The position numbers and the translations under genes are program-made. The notes beneath the pieces are model-generated. The model did no database searches. It had not been told where the DNA came from and saw only the letters and a list, made by a program, of their open reading frames with translations. This document shows positions 1 through 5,455 of a DNA stretch of 6,101 nucleotides, piece after piece; the first letter of the stretch is position 1, and each line of letters begins with the position of its first letter. The DNA is from JBKPFU01 sp046728975 (GTDB lineage: Bacteria > Actinomycetota > Thermoleophilia > Gaiellales > Gaiellaceae): NCBI GenBank assembly GCA_046728975.1, contig JBKPFU010000062.1, positions 1-6,101 of the forward strand, written 5' to 3'.

Positions 1-65
1 TCCATCCGCGCGCGGCGGCGCTCGAACTCCTCCGATCGTTCGACCTGTGAGCTCAGGACCGCCAT
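1..65 (-). CDS. N-terminus of a leftward gene, probable TetR-family regulator (partial)
   Basis: Reading leftwards from an ATG at 65-63 there is an open frame of 21 codons that leaves the window: MAVLSSQVERSEEFERRRAR and a following Met. The charged, Arg/Glu-rich start resembles the leader before the first helix of TetR-family DNA-binding domains, but no diagnostic helix-turn-helix residue falls inside the window. The assignment therefore rests mainly on context: the gene diverges from two TetR-like operator boxes at 94-135. An in-frame GTG 18 nt upstream, next to a G-rich stretch, is an alternative start. No good Shine-Dalgarno precedes the ATG. If it is a TetR protein, it probably represses itself and the rightward promoter at 120-148. 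Another type of regulator, or a chance frame, remains possible. Confidence 0.45.
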   Translation of the reverse strand, partial: MAVLSSQVERSEEFERRRARM

Positions 66-93
66 TGCGGCTGAGCGTACCACCCCCGATGTC

Positions 94-113
94 TTGATTG
101 ATTCGTCAATCAA
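94..113. promoter_or_regulatory. Operator-like perfect dyad, box 1 (TetR-type)
   Basis: The 20-bp sequence TTGATTGATTCGTCAATCAA has perfect 8-bp inverted arms (TTGATTGA/TCAATCAA) around a 4-bp centre. It lies between a leftward gene start and a rightward promoter. Dyads of this length and AT-rich character are typical of TetR-family operators; the identity of the binder is inferred. The arms could also form a hairpin with a TTCG loop, but there is no T-run, so a terminator is less likely. Confidence 0.65.
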
Positions 114-115
114 TT

Positions 116-135
116 TCGATTGATTAGTCAGTCAA
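116..135. promoter_or_regulatory. Operator-like imperfect dyad, box 2
   Basis: The 20-bp sequence TCGATTGATTAGTCAGTCAA matches box 1 at 17 of 20 positions. Its two half sites agree at 7 of 10 positions. Start-to-start distance from box 1 is 22 bp, about two helical turns, so both boxes face the same side of the helix, as expected for paired dimer binding. It overlaps the -35 hexamer of the rightward promoter, so occupancy should repress that promoter. Confidence 0.55.
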
Positions 136-148
136 AAAACCGTAATTC
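120..148 (+). promoter_or_regulatory. Sigma70-like promoter reading rightwards
   Basis: A -35 hexamer TTGATT (120-125) is followed after exactly 17 bp by a -10 hexamer TAATTC (143-148), predicting transcription from about 155. The segment is much more AT-rich than its surroundings. The -35 lies inside operator box 2. The only feature seen in its path before the terminator at 291-327 is a short structured leader. Confidence 0.5.
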
Positions 149-154
149 GAGATG

Positions 155-327
155 AAATTGGAAGGTTTCATTTTCCCCGAAATGCACACAACGTCCTCAG
201 CGGCAAATCGGAAGCAAGCAGACGCTGCGGCTCCCTTCGACTTCTCGGGAAGCGGCGCGCCTAAGTTCGGGAGCTTGTCTCCCGTCGGAGGAAGGCCCCG
301 CGATGCGGCCGCGGGGCCTTCTCTTTC
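155..327 (+). ncRNA. Candidate short terminated RNA (about 170 nt), unassigned
   Basis: The interval between the promoter at 120-148 and the intrinsic terminator at 291-327 would give a short RNA. Visible folds are GCAG/CTGC (about 217-227) and a perfect 6-bp hairpin CGGGAG-CTTGT-CTCCCG (268-284) just before the terminator. I do not recognise a known riboswitch or sRNA family. A 59-codon open frame (152-331) spans the same interval, but its ATG sits at or before the predicted transcript start, it has no Shine-Dalgarno, and its stop codon lies beyond the terminator T-tract, so a terminated transcript would lack a stop. A regulated sRNA or an attenuated leader fits better than a peptide gene. 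Confidence 0.3.
291..327 (+). terminator. Strong rho-independent terminator
   Basis: A perfect 12-bp stem, GAAGGCCCCGCG (291-302) pairing with CGCGGGGCCTTC (310-321), encloses a 7-nt loop and is followed by a T-rich TCTTT tail. The tail is on the plus strand, so it terminates rightward transcription. No gene with a normal stop codon sits just before it, which is why a short RNA is proposed upstream. Confidence 0.8.
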
Positions 328-330
328 GTA

Positions 331-626
331 ACCACTTTCTTGGCCGCGGTGTATACGAGGCAGGTGGTGGGCCGGCCACTTGGGGGTTCGCAGGATTCTG
401 CCCGGGAGTGATTCCCTGTACAGCGTCTCGGCGCTGACAAGCGGACGGCCGGCGCCCGCTCCCCGTCGGCCGCGGCGTCACCTCGCTTCGCCTGCTCGAA
501 GAGCCCGCGGAGAATCGCGATATTTTCGCTTCTGGGATGAGCCGGATCGAGCAGGCGTGCCACTGACTCTCGTAACGGTCGCCTTCGACGTCAGCATCGC
601 GGTGCTGCCCTGAATCGGCGGCAGGC
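331..626. other. Gene-poor stretch upstream of the flippase-like gene
   Basis: I see no well-supported gene here. A rightward frame of 77 codons (TTG start at 380, stop at 611-613) and a leftward frame of 100 codons (GTG at 563, stop near 261) overlap one another. Both lack a Shine-Dalgarno and neither product is recognisable. The leftward frame also runs through the terminator stem at 291-321. No clear -10/-35 pair for the downstream gene was found, so its promoter position is unknown. Confidence 0.4.
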
Positions 627-3005
627 GTGAGCCGGGACGACCCGTCCCGGTCACCCGAGCATTCCTGGCGCGTCGAGTTGTTGACGGAAACCGAGCCGGG
701 CCGCCGCAACAGGCGAACGATCGACTCGGCCGTCCTGTTCTGGGCCGCGATTGTCATCGGGCTGTCGGCAGCCGTTGGAGCCTCGGCACGCAGACAGGAC
801 GGGGATGTCGCGGAAGCCCTGACAACGGTGTTCGGTTGGGCCGGCGCATTCTGGCGAATCGTGTTTTTCGGCCTGCTCGGCCTTGCGGCCGTGATCCTCG
901 TCGACGTGCTGATCCGCCGGCGGTGGGACCTGGCCCGTGATCTCCTCGCCGCCGAGGTGGTGGTTGTCGGGATGGCCGTCATCCTTGGCCGCGTCGTCGA
1001 GTCCGATTGGTTGCCGCTCAAGGTCCACCCGTTGGCCCGCTGGGGCTACCCCGATCTCAGGCTCGCCGGCGCGATCGCCGTGGTCGTCGTGGTCGGCCCG
1101 GAGCTCGTCCGCTCGGTTCGCCTGCTAGCCACGTGGCTGGTTCCGCTTGCAGCCTTGGGTGCGATCCCGCTCGGCGCTGCGCTCCCGTCCAGCGCGCTCG
1201 CGGGTCTTGCGCTCGGTCTGGGCGCAGGCGCGCTTGCACGGCTGATCTTCGGCTCCGCGGCCGGCGTGCCACCGACGGCGCAGGTCCGAAGCGCACTTGT
1301 TTCGCTCGGGGTCGCACTGAGCGACCTGAGACCGTCGCCGCAACAGCAGGTCGGTTCCGCGGAGTATGTCGGCCACGACACGGACGGAAACCCCGTGAAG
1401 GTCAGGGTGTTGGGCCGTGATGCGCAGGACACGCAACGCCTCGCCCGGCGGTGGCGCCTCCTTGCGTACAAGGATCCGCCCCGGAGTGCCCCCGCCGGTC
1501 GACTGGAGCAGGTCGAGCACCAGGCGCTGGCAACCCTCATGGCGGCTCAGGCCGGCGTTCGGGTTCCCAAAGTCGTGATCGCCGCCCTCGGCCCGGATGG
1601 CGACGCACTCGTGGTCACCCGCCAACCGGACGACCAGCCGCTCGAAAACTCGAGCGCCGAAGAGGTGACGGACGAGACGCTCGAGGAACTGTGGCAGCAG
1701 GTCGCCCGGCTTCACGGGGCGGGCATCTCGCACGGCCGGCTCAACGCGAGCAATGTGCTCGTCGTCGACGGCCCGATGCTGGTCGACCTTTCGGCCGCAA
1801 CGCTCGGCGCTCCGCAGTCGGCACTCGACATGGACGTGGCCGAGCTCCTCGTTGCCTGCACCGTCCTCGTCGGCCCCGAGCGTGCGCTGGGCAAAGCGGT
1901 CGAGGCCGGCTGGGGCGAGGCGGTTGGCCGCGCCCTGCCCTACCTGCAGCGCGCCGCGCTCACGCCGCACCTCAGGGACCTTGCGCGCTCGCACGAGGTC
2001 GGTCTCAAGGATCTTCGAGTCGAAGCCGCAAAAGCCACCGGCCAAGAGGTCCCCGAGGTCATTCCGATGCGCCGGATGCGCCCTCGCGACTTCGTCCTCA
2101 CGGCAATGGTGGGCGTCGCCGCCTATCTGCTGATCACGCAGCTCGCGAAGATCGGATTCGGGACGATCGCTGACGAGCTGCGCCACGCGGAGATCGCGTG
2201 GATCGTCGTCGGGGTCATCACCGCCCAGCTCACCTTCGTCGCCGGGGGAGTGTCATTCCGCGGCGCTGTCCCGACGCCGCTCCCGTTGTTCCCCTGCGTC
2301 GTTCTGCAATCGGCGATCAAGTTCATCAACCTCACAGTGCCGAGCTCGGCCGGCCGCATCGGCATCAACGTCCGATTCCTCCAACGGATGGGTGCTTCGA
2401 CCCCCCAGGCCGTCGCCGCCGGAGCGGTCGACGACGTGTCGGAGAAGATCGTCGAGATCGCGCTCGTCCTACTCACGCTCCCGTTCGTCCACATCGCCGT
2501 GAAAGCCAGCGACCTGAAGGGCGGGGTGCCATCCGGGCGTTTGATCGTGGCGGTCCTCATCGTTCTCGCTCTCATCGCCCTCGCCCTGCTCTTCGTCCCA
2601 TCCGTCCGAGCCAAGGTTCTGCCCTCGATCCGCAGCGCGTTCTCGAGTCTCTGGGTCGTGGCTCGCGACCGACACAAGCGACTCGAGTTGTTCGGCGGAC
2701 AGCTGGGCGTGGAGGTTTTCTACGCGCTTACACTCGGAGCCGCATCTCTGGCCTACGGAATTCATCTCACCTTCGCTCAACTCCTGCTCGTCAACACCGC
2801 GGCGTCTGCGTTCTCGAGCCTCATACCTTCGCCGGGAGGAGTTGGGACCGCGGAGGCGAGTCTGACTGCCGGTCTCGTCGCGATGGGAGTCGACAACTCA
2901 ACGGCGTTCGCGATCGCCTTCACCCACCGCCTCTGCACCTACTACCTGCCTCCGATCTGGGGGTACGTCTCTATGCAATGGCTCCAGCGCCAGGCATACA
3001 TCTAG
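627..3005 (+). CDS. Flippase-like LPG-synthase-type (UPF0104) membrane protein with degenerate kinase domain
   Basis: This 792-residue polytopic protein has three parts. Residues about 31-230 form a membrane block with roughly six or seven hydrophobic segments. Residues about 245-470 look like a kinase fold: a beta-3-like Lys (K258), a helix-C-like Glu (E297), and the loop ISHGRLNASNVLV (368-380) followed by VDLS (386-389). In that loop the residue expected to be the catalytic Asp is Arg (R371), while Asn376 and the metal-binding-type Asp387 are kept. Residues about 485-792 match the membrane domain shared with lysylphosphatidylglycerol synthase/flippases, with hallmarks VPSSAGRIGINVRFLQ (571-586) and PSPGGVGTAEASL (734-746). 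The natural role is inferred as handling or flipping a lipid or lipid-linked molecule, with the kinase-like part regulatory. The GTG start has only weak upstream purines. It reads alone on this strand and converges with the DUF1003 gene. Confidence 0.88.
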   Translation: MSRDDPSRSPEHSWRVELLTETEPGRRNRRTIDSAVLFWAAIVIGLSAAVGASARRQDGDVAEALTTVFGWAGAFWRIVFFGLLGLAAVILVDVLIRRRWDLARDLLAAEVVVVGMAVILGRVVESDWLPLKVHPLARWGYPDLRLAGAIAVVVVVGPELVRSVRLLATWLVPLAALGAIPLGAALPSSALAGLALGLGAGALARLIFGSAAGVPPTAQVRSALVSLGVALSDLRPSPQQQVGSAEYVGHDTDGNPVKVRVLGRDAQDTQRLARRWRLLAYKDPPRSAPAGRLEQVEHQALATLMAAQAGVRVPKVVIAALGPDGDALVVTRQPDDQPLENSSAEEVTDETLEELWQQVARLHGAGISHGRLNASNVLVVDGPMLVDLSAATLGAPQSALDMDVAELLVACTVLVGPERALGKAVEAGWGEAVGRALPYLQRAALTPHLRDLARSHEVGLKDLRVEAAKATGQEVPEVIPMRRMRPRDFVLTAMVGVAAYLLITQLAKIGFGTIADELRHAEIAWIVVGVITAQLTFVAGGVSFRGAVPTPLPLFPCVVLQSAIKFINLTVPSSAGRIGINVRFLQRMGASTPQAVAAGAVDDVSEKIVEIALVLLTLPFVHIAVKASDLKGGVPSGRLIVAVLIVLALIALALLFVPSVRAKVLPSIRSAFSSLWVVARDRHKRLELFGGQLGVEVFYALTLGAASLAYGIHLTFAQLLLVNTAASAFSSLIPSPGGVGTAEASLTAGLVAMGVDNSTAFAIAFTHRLCTYYLPPIWGYVSMQWLQRQAYI

Positions 3006-3253
3006 CGTCGGGGGAGACCGCGGGTCCGCCTAGCTCTTCGCGGCCGCGCGTGGTTCGTCGGCCGCGCTGATCCTGCCGTCGGCGACGGCCTGAACGAGCG
3101 CTCCGTGATCGCGTTCATTGCCTTTTCCGCGGACTCAGGCCGAGTAGGCCCTGGGCAGCAATGACAGCATCCGGTCAACGTTACAACCCGGGCGAACACG
3201 CCCGAACGCGGCTTTGGTCGTCGCGCCATGCCCTGCGAAGTTGATGGCTGTAC
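3006..3253. other. Intergenic region between convergent genes, with possible gene remnant
   Basis: No intact gene is seen. Two small perfect hairpins without T-runs occur: GCCGTC-GGC-GACGGC (3075-3089) and CGGGCG-AACA-CGCCCG (3189-3204). On the minus strand an open frame of 34 codons without a start (3134 down to a TAG at 3032-3030) ends ALVQAVADGRISAADE and then PRAAAKS. This looks like a natural protein C-terminus and may be the remnant of a lost gene. That reading is weak. Confidence 0.3.
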
Positions 3254-3275
3254 AAAAACGCCCGGGCTCAAGCCC
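3254..3275 (-). terminator. Weak terminator after the DUF1003 gene
   Basis: Read leftwards, the last bases of the DUF1003 gene form a short GGGCT/AGCCC stem (3264-3275), followed by GGGCG and a run of five T (3254-3258). The position directly at the stop codon and the T-run fit an intrinsic terminator. The stem is short and its loop tight, so it may be inefficient. Confidence 0.35.
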
Positions 3276-3715
3276 TAGCCGGTGCCGTCTGATCGCGGGC
3301 TCGTGGCGGCGTGAATGCCCTTCGTCAGCTCGAGGATCTGGTTGGAGAGGTTGAGCAGCTTTTCGTTTTGCTTGTCCTCCTCCTTGACGGTTTGCCATTG
3401 CTGGTCGGCGATCACTTGACGCTTGGCGTCGGCTCTGTTCTGGCTGATCATCACGAAGGTCGAGAGGAAGATCGCCTCGAGCGAGACGATCATCGTAAGG
3501 AGGCCGTAGGGGTACCTCTCGATCCCGAGCCCGATCCAGCAGCTGAACCAGACGACGTGGATGTAGACGAACCACATCGATCCGGCGAATGCCGTGATTT
3601 GATCCGCGATCCGATTCTGGACGCTCTCCGCTCGCTTTCGAGCATGCTCGAGGAGCGCCGGGTTCGACTCCAATGGGATGTGCGCCACGCGTTGGAGAAG
3701 GGCCGATTGGTCCAT
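3275..3715 (-). CDS. DUF1003 family membrane protein
   Basis: The 146-residue product shows the core of the DUF1003 family: RIADQITAFAGSMWFVYIHV leading into a first membrane segment (about 43-65), then PYGLLTMIVSLEAIFLSTFV as the second (about 69-90), then ISQNRAD. The C-terminus (about 95-138) is charged, heptad-like and probably coiled-coil. The family is widespread and its biochemical function is not established. I chose the ATG at 3715: AAGGAG lies 10 nt upstream. A TTG two codons earlier (3721) is in frame but only 4 nt from the same Shine-Dalgarno. It lies 94 bp downstream of the HdeD-like gene on the same strand, with no clear promoter between, so co-transcription is plausible. Length is near the usual family size. 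Confidence 0.9.
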   Translation of the reverse strand: MDQSALLQRVAHIPLESNPALLEHARKRAESVQNRIADQITAFAGSMWFVYIHVVWFSCWIGLGIERYPYGLLTMIVSLEAIFLSTFVMISQNRADAKRQVIADQQWQTVKEEDKQNEKLLNLSNQILELTKGIHAATSPRSDGTG

Positions 3716-3809
3716 GGTCAAGCCGCTCCTTTCCGGGGGGAATCCATCAATCGCACTTCGCTCTAGGACCGCACCGTCACCGCTCCGCGACCGCTACCCC
3801 ATAGCTGTT

Positions 3810-4385
3810 TCAAGTGGTAGCCGCGGCGCGCTGCACCTCGCGGATTCGAAAGGCGAGCACGATATCCCTCACGCCGCGAATGAGCGTGAAGGCAGCCACC
3901 CACGCGACAAGCAAGACCGCGCTACGCCCGTAGTAACCAGCCGCCCAGAGACCGAGAAAGAGCTCGATGATGCCTCCCACCAACTGCAACCACCAGACGT
4001 TGATCTCGTCCCGAGCCGAGATGGCGACGATGATGTCCCAGGTCCCGGCGAAGACGAGGAAGAAGCTGATCACCGCGGCCAGGGCGACGAACGTGTCGCC
4101 CGGGTGGATGAAAGCGACGATGCCGGTGACGATGAAAACAAGTGCGAGGACCCCGTAGAGCAACCTCCACCAGCCGTCGGCCATTAGCGTCACCCCGATC
4201 TCGAGGACTCCGGCAGCGATCGCGACTATCCCGAAAAGGATCGCGATGGCATTAACCGAGGTGTAGTCGAAGCGGAGCACGATCAAGCCGACGATTGTCC
4301 AGCCGATACCCGTGATTAGGAGCAGCCACCAAGGTGGGAGCGCCCGCGCGAGAGTACGGGTAGCAGCGGCGGCGAAGACAGACAT
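3810..4385 (-). CDS. HdeD / DUF308 family membrane protein
   Basis: This 191-residue protein consists almost wholly of hydrophobic segments, about six membrane helices at roughly 19-38, 43-66, 73-93, 98-122, 131-150 and 154-178. The repeated pattern of DUF308 is visible: a WWLLLITGIGWTIVGLIVL unit, and later HPGDTF (94-99) before the next helix pair, the loop motif typical of HdeD-like proteins. The family is named for an acid-resistance membrane protein in enterobacteria; its role in actinobacteria is unknown, so acid resistance here is not implied. The start is strongly supported: AGGAGG (4392-4397) sits 6 nt before the ATG, and a promoter lies just upstream. It probably heads a transcript with the DUF1003 gene. 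Confidence 0.92.
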   Translation of the reverse strand: MSVFAAAATRTLARALPPWWLLLITGIGWTIVGLIVLRFDYTSVNAIAILFGIVAIAAGVLEIGVTLMADGWWRLLYGVLALVFIVTGIVAFIHPGDTFVALAAVISFFLVFAGTWDIIVAISARDEINVWWLQLVGGIIELFLGLWAAGYYGRSAVLLVAWVAAFTLIRGVRDIVLAFRIREVQRAAATT

Positions 4386-4391
4386 GTGAGG

Positions 4392-4397
4392 CCTCCT
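4392..4397 (-). promoter_or_regulatory. Consensus Shine-Dalgarno of the HdeD-like gene
   Basis: AGGAGG on the minus strand, separated by 6 nt from the ATG at 4385, fixes the start codon of the HdeD-like gene. Confidence 0.85.
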
Positions 4398-4413
4398 GGA
4401 TTGGGGTGAGGCC

Positions 4414-4443
4414 GGTATACAACAGCCGCACAGAAGGGGTCAA
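4414..4443 (-). promoter_or_regulatory. Sigma70-like promoter of the HdeD-like gene
   Basis: On the minus strand a -35 TTGACC (4443-4438) and a -10 TATACC (4419-4414) are separated by 18 bp. Transcription would start near 4407, leaving a leader of about 22 nt that carries the AGGAGG. Hexamers, spacing and position agree, so a housekeeping-type promoter is likely. Confidence 0.55.
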
Positions 4444-4618
4444 TCGCTTCGGTTTCCGCGCCTGAGCGGCCGCGAAAGCACGGACACGTGGACGCGAACG
4501 TCACACTCCCACTGCGCGACGTGAACGCCTGCCGCTAGCGGTTTCGAGCGGTAAACGAGACTTGACAGAGAATGGCGTGGATCCGCCTAGCAAGCGGGTT
4601 TCCGCGTACTTAGGCCAA
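4444..4618. other. Intergenic stretch between HdeD promoter and tRNA fragment
   Basis: No gene is seen. It holds a perfect 10-bp palindrome CCGCTAGCGG (4533-4542), a consensus TTGACA at 4562-4567 with no acceptable -10 at 15-19 bp, and alternating CCGC/GCGG/CCGC segments (4583-4605) that could form mutually exclusive hairpins downstream of the tRNA fragment. By the att-site geometry this is host sequence that originally followed the tRNA-Trp gene. Confidence 0.4.
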
Positions 4619-4660
4619 CAGGGGCGGCAGGACTCGAACCTGCAACCCCCGGTTTTGGAG
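4619..4660 (-). other. tRNA-Trp(CCA) 3' fragment, probable att site of an integrated element
   Basis: On the minus strand this 42-nt block reads as the 3' part of a tRNA-Trp: anticodon loop CTCCAAA with anticodon CCA (4658-4656), the 3' side of the anticodon stem, variable loop, a complete T-arm GCAGG-TTCGAGT-CCTGC, the acceptor strand CGCCCCT and discriminator G (4619). No CCA tail is encoded. The expected 5' half (AGGGGCG acceptor strand, D-arm) is absent from the preceding bases, and identity to a tRNA stops at the anticodon loop. Tyrosine recombinases commonly use the anticodon-loop-to-3'-end part of tRNA genes as att core and leave such a fragment at the end distal to the intact tRNA. 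A simple decayed tRNA pseudogene is the alternative. Confidence 0.85.
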
Positions 4661-4710
4661 GGTCTGCGGGAGCCGGTCTCTCGGCGCGGATTTGGCTTTC
4701 CTCCGTGCGT

Positions 4711-4740
4711 TGAGGTCATTTGAGATCAGGTGAGATCAGC
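4711..4740. repeat. Three tandem 10-bp repeats next to the att core
   Basis: TGAGGTCATT, TGAGATCAGG and TGAGATCAGC follow one another without spacing; the last two differ only at the final base. A 10-bp period places each copy on the same face of the helix. Beside an att core such arrays often bind an excisionase or the arm-binding domain of an integrase; that function is inferred. Confidence 0.6.
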
Positions 4741-4747
4741 GCAGGCA

Positions 4748-4767
4748 GGCACGATTTGGCACGGTTC
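4748..4767. repeat. Two tandem 10-bp repeats (GGCACG type)
   Basis: GGCACGATTT is followed directly by GGCACGGTTC, 8 of 10 positions alike. It is a different motif from the array at 4711-4740 but has the same period, 7 bp further on. A GATTTGGC word spanning the two copies (4753-4760) also occurs at 4689-4696. Possibly a second class of recombinase or accessory-factor site. Confidence 0.45.
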
Positions 4768-4856
4768 TCCGCTTGCGCCGTCTCCAGCACGCTCAGGGTG
4801 TTGCGATTCGTCCACTTGCGCTGCTACTACTGCACGAAGTGAGCGAAGGGAGGATC

Positions 4857-5041
4857 TTGACGGTCAAGGAGTTCGCTTCCGCAACGCGGATGTCTGAGGA
4901 GACGATTCGCCGGCGCTGCGAGCGCGGTGAGATCCGCGGCGCCTTCCGAGTCGCGACGGGGCGTGGCGAATCCCGAAGCGCACACTCGAGCGGCTCGTGC
5001 CGAACGACCCGGAGACCGTCGAGCTCCTGGAGGCGTCCTGA
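4857..5041 (+). pseudogene. Excisionase-like helix-turn-helix protein, frameshifted
   Basis: The first frame gives TVKEFASATRMSEETIRRRC then ERGEIRGAFRVATG, the start of an HTH_17/excisionase-type domain (winged helix, MerR-like). The expected wing, WRIPKRTLERLV, follows in another frame from TGG at 4964 and runs to a TGA at 5039-5041, ending VELLEAS. Adding one base to the GGGG run at 4958-4961 joins both halves into a normal product of about 61 residues. The start is TTG at 4857 with AGGGAGG only 3 nt before it, or GTG at 4839. The stop overlaps the next start as TGATG. Proteins of this kind steer integrase towards excision or act as small regulators, which fits the nearby att site. A sequencing error in the G-run is as likely as true decay. 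Confidence 0.65.
5029..5033 (+). promoter_or_regulatory. Shine-Dalgarno fixing the start at 5041
   Basis: GGAGG lies 7 nt before the ATG at 5041, inside the end of the HTH gene. It supports both the start of the next gene and the reading of the HTH gene to the TGA at 5039-5041, with translational coupling. Confidence 0.7.
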
Positions 5042-5241
5042 TGCCCGGCGGGCCGATGCTGCCGAAGCGCTCGCCGAAGGACACCGGCGTCCGCAAAGCG
5101 CGGATGCCGAAGGCGCCGGCCGATCGCGCGGTGCAGGAGGGGTACGCCGACCGCAGTCGAGATCTGAAGAGTCCGCAGCGCCGCCGCACTACAAGCGACG
5201 CTACGGAAAGGGAGGGAAGTCATGAGGCCAGGACCGATTGA
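5041..5241 (+). CDS. Small basic protein of unknown function, possibly frameshifted near its end
   Basis: From the ATG at 5041 the frame encodes 66 residues, starting MPGGPMLPKRSPKDTGVRKA, with high G/C at third positions up to about 5155. After that, codon choice worsens and this frame runs 20 bases into the next gene, to a TGA at 5239-5241. The alternative frame there ends PPHYKRRYGKGGKS at a TGA (5223-5225) that forms an ATGA overlap with the next gene. A one-base loss around 5155-5190 would explain both observations and give a protein of about 61 residues. The product is strongly basic and not recognised; small basic proteins are common in phage-like and conjugative gene clusters. Existence of the gene is likely; its 3' end is uncertain. 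Confidence 0.5.
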   Translation: MPGGPMLPKRSPKDTGVRKARMPKAPADRAVQEGYADRSRDLKSPQRRRTTSDATEREGSHEARTD

Positions 5242-5453
5242 GCCGCAGAAGGCGCGGAAGGTACGGCAGAAGAACGCGGCGCCAGCAGCGCGCTCGTCCA
5301 CGGGCGCGGACGCCAGAGGTCTCGCGGAAGGACGTCGCGTTCGACGTCGGGTCGGACAGGAAGCCATCGCACGTCTACCGTGGCGGCGGTCGCAAGCCGC
5401 CGCAGGTCGAGACGACCGGCCCCGGCGGATCGTTCCCGGCACCCTTCGACTGA
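5222..5453 (+). pseudogene. Small protein of unknown function, probable frameshift
   Basis: The ATG at 5222 has a very good Shine-Dalgarno (AGGGAGG at about 5209-5215, 6 nt upstream) and begins MRPGPIEPQKARKVRQKN. From about 5310-5325 the better coding signal moves to a second frame encoding DVAFDVGSDRKPSHVYRGGG and ending SFPAPFD at a TGA (5451-5453). In this second part about 35 of 40 codons end in G or C, against about 24 of 40 in the frame of the ATG. One extra base, or two missing, near 5305-5325 would join the parts into a product of about 75 residues. I recognise no family. If there is no frameshift, the ATG frame simply stays open to the window end, fused to the next gene. Confidence 0.45.
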
Positions 5454-5455
5454 TC

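Noticed and set aside
180..290. Possible c-di-GMP or c-di-AMP riboswitch upstream of the terminator
   Set aside because: GGCAAA- and GACGC-like words occur, but the conserved blocks of the GEMM and ydaO consensus are not present in order.
152..331. Rightward 59-codon frame MKLEGFIFPEMHTTS...
   Set aside because: No Shine-Dalgarno, start at or before the predicted transcript start, mixed third-position use, and the stop codon lies after the terminator tail.
261..563. Leftward 100-codon frame (GTG start)
   Set aside because: The first 40 codons look fairly natural, but there is no Shine-Dalgarno, no recognisable domain, and the frame runs through a terminator stem.
197..1028. Leftward frames of 274 and 125 codons overlapping the flippase-like gene
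   Set aside because: Arg/Ser/Thr-rich antisense shadows of a well-supported membrane protein.
1125..2186. Leftward 353-codon frame
   Set aside because: Antisense to the kinase-like and membrane regions of the 627-3005 gene; composition is typical of GC-rich antisense frames.
3793..3821. GCTACC/GGTAGC inverted repeat at the end of the HdeD-like gene
   Set aside because: Considered as a terminator between the two leftward genes, but the loop is 17 nt and there is no T-run.
4562..4567. Consensus TTGACA as a -35 element
   Set aside because: No acceptable -10 hexamer at 15-19 bp on that strand.
4501..4719. Leftward 72-codon frame containing GCRFESCRPCW
   Set aside because: This is the usual false translation of a tRNA T-arm; it covers the tRNA-Trp fragment.
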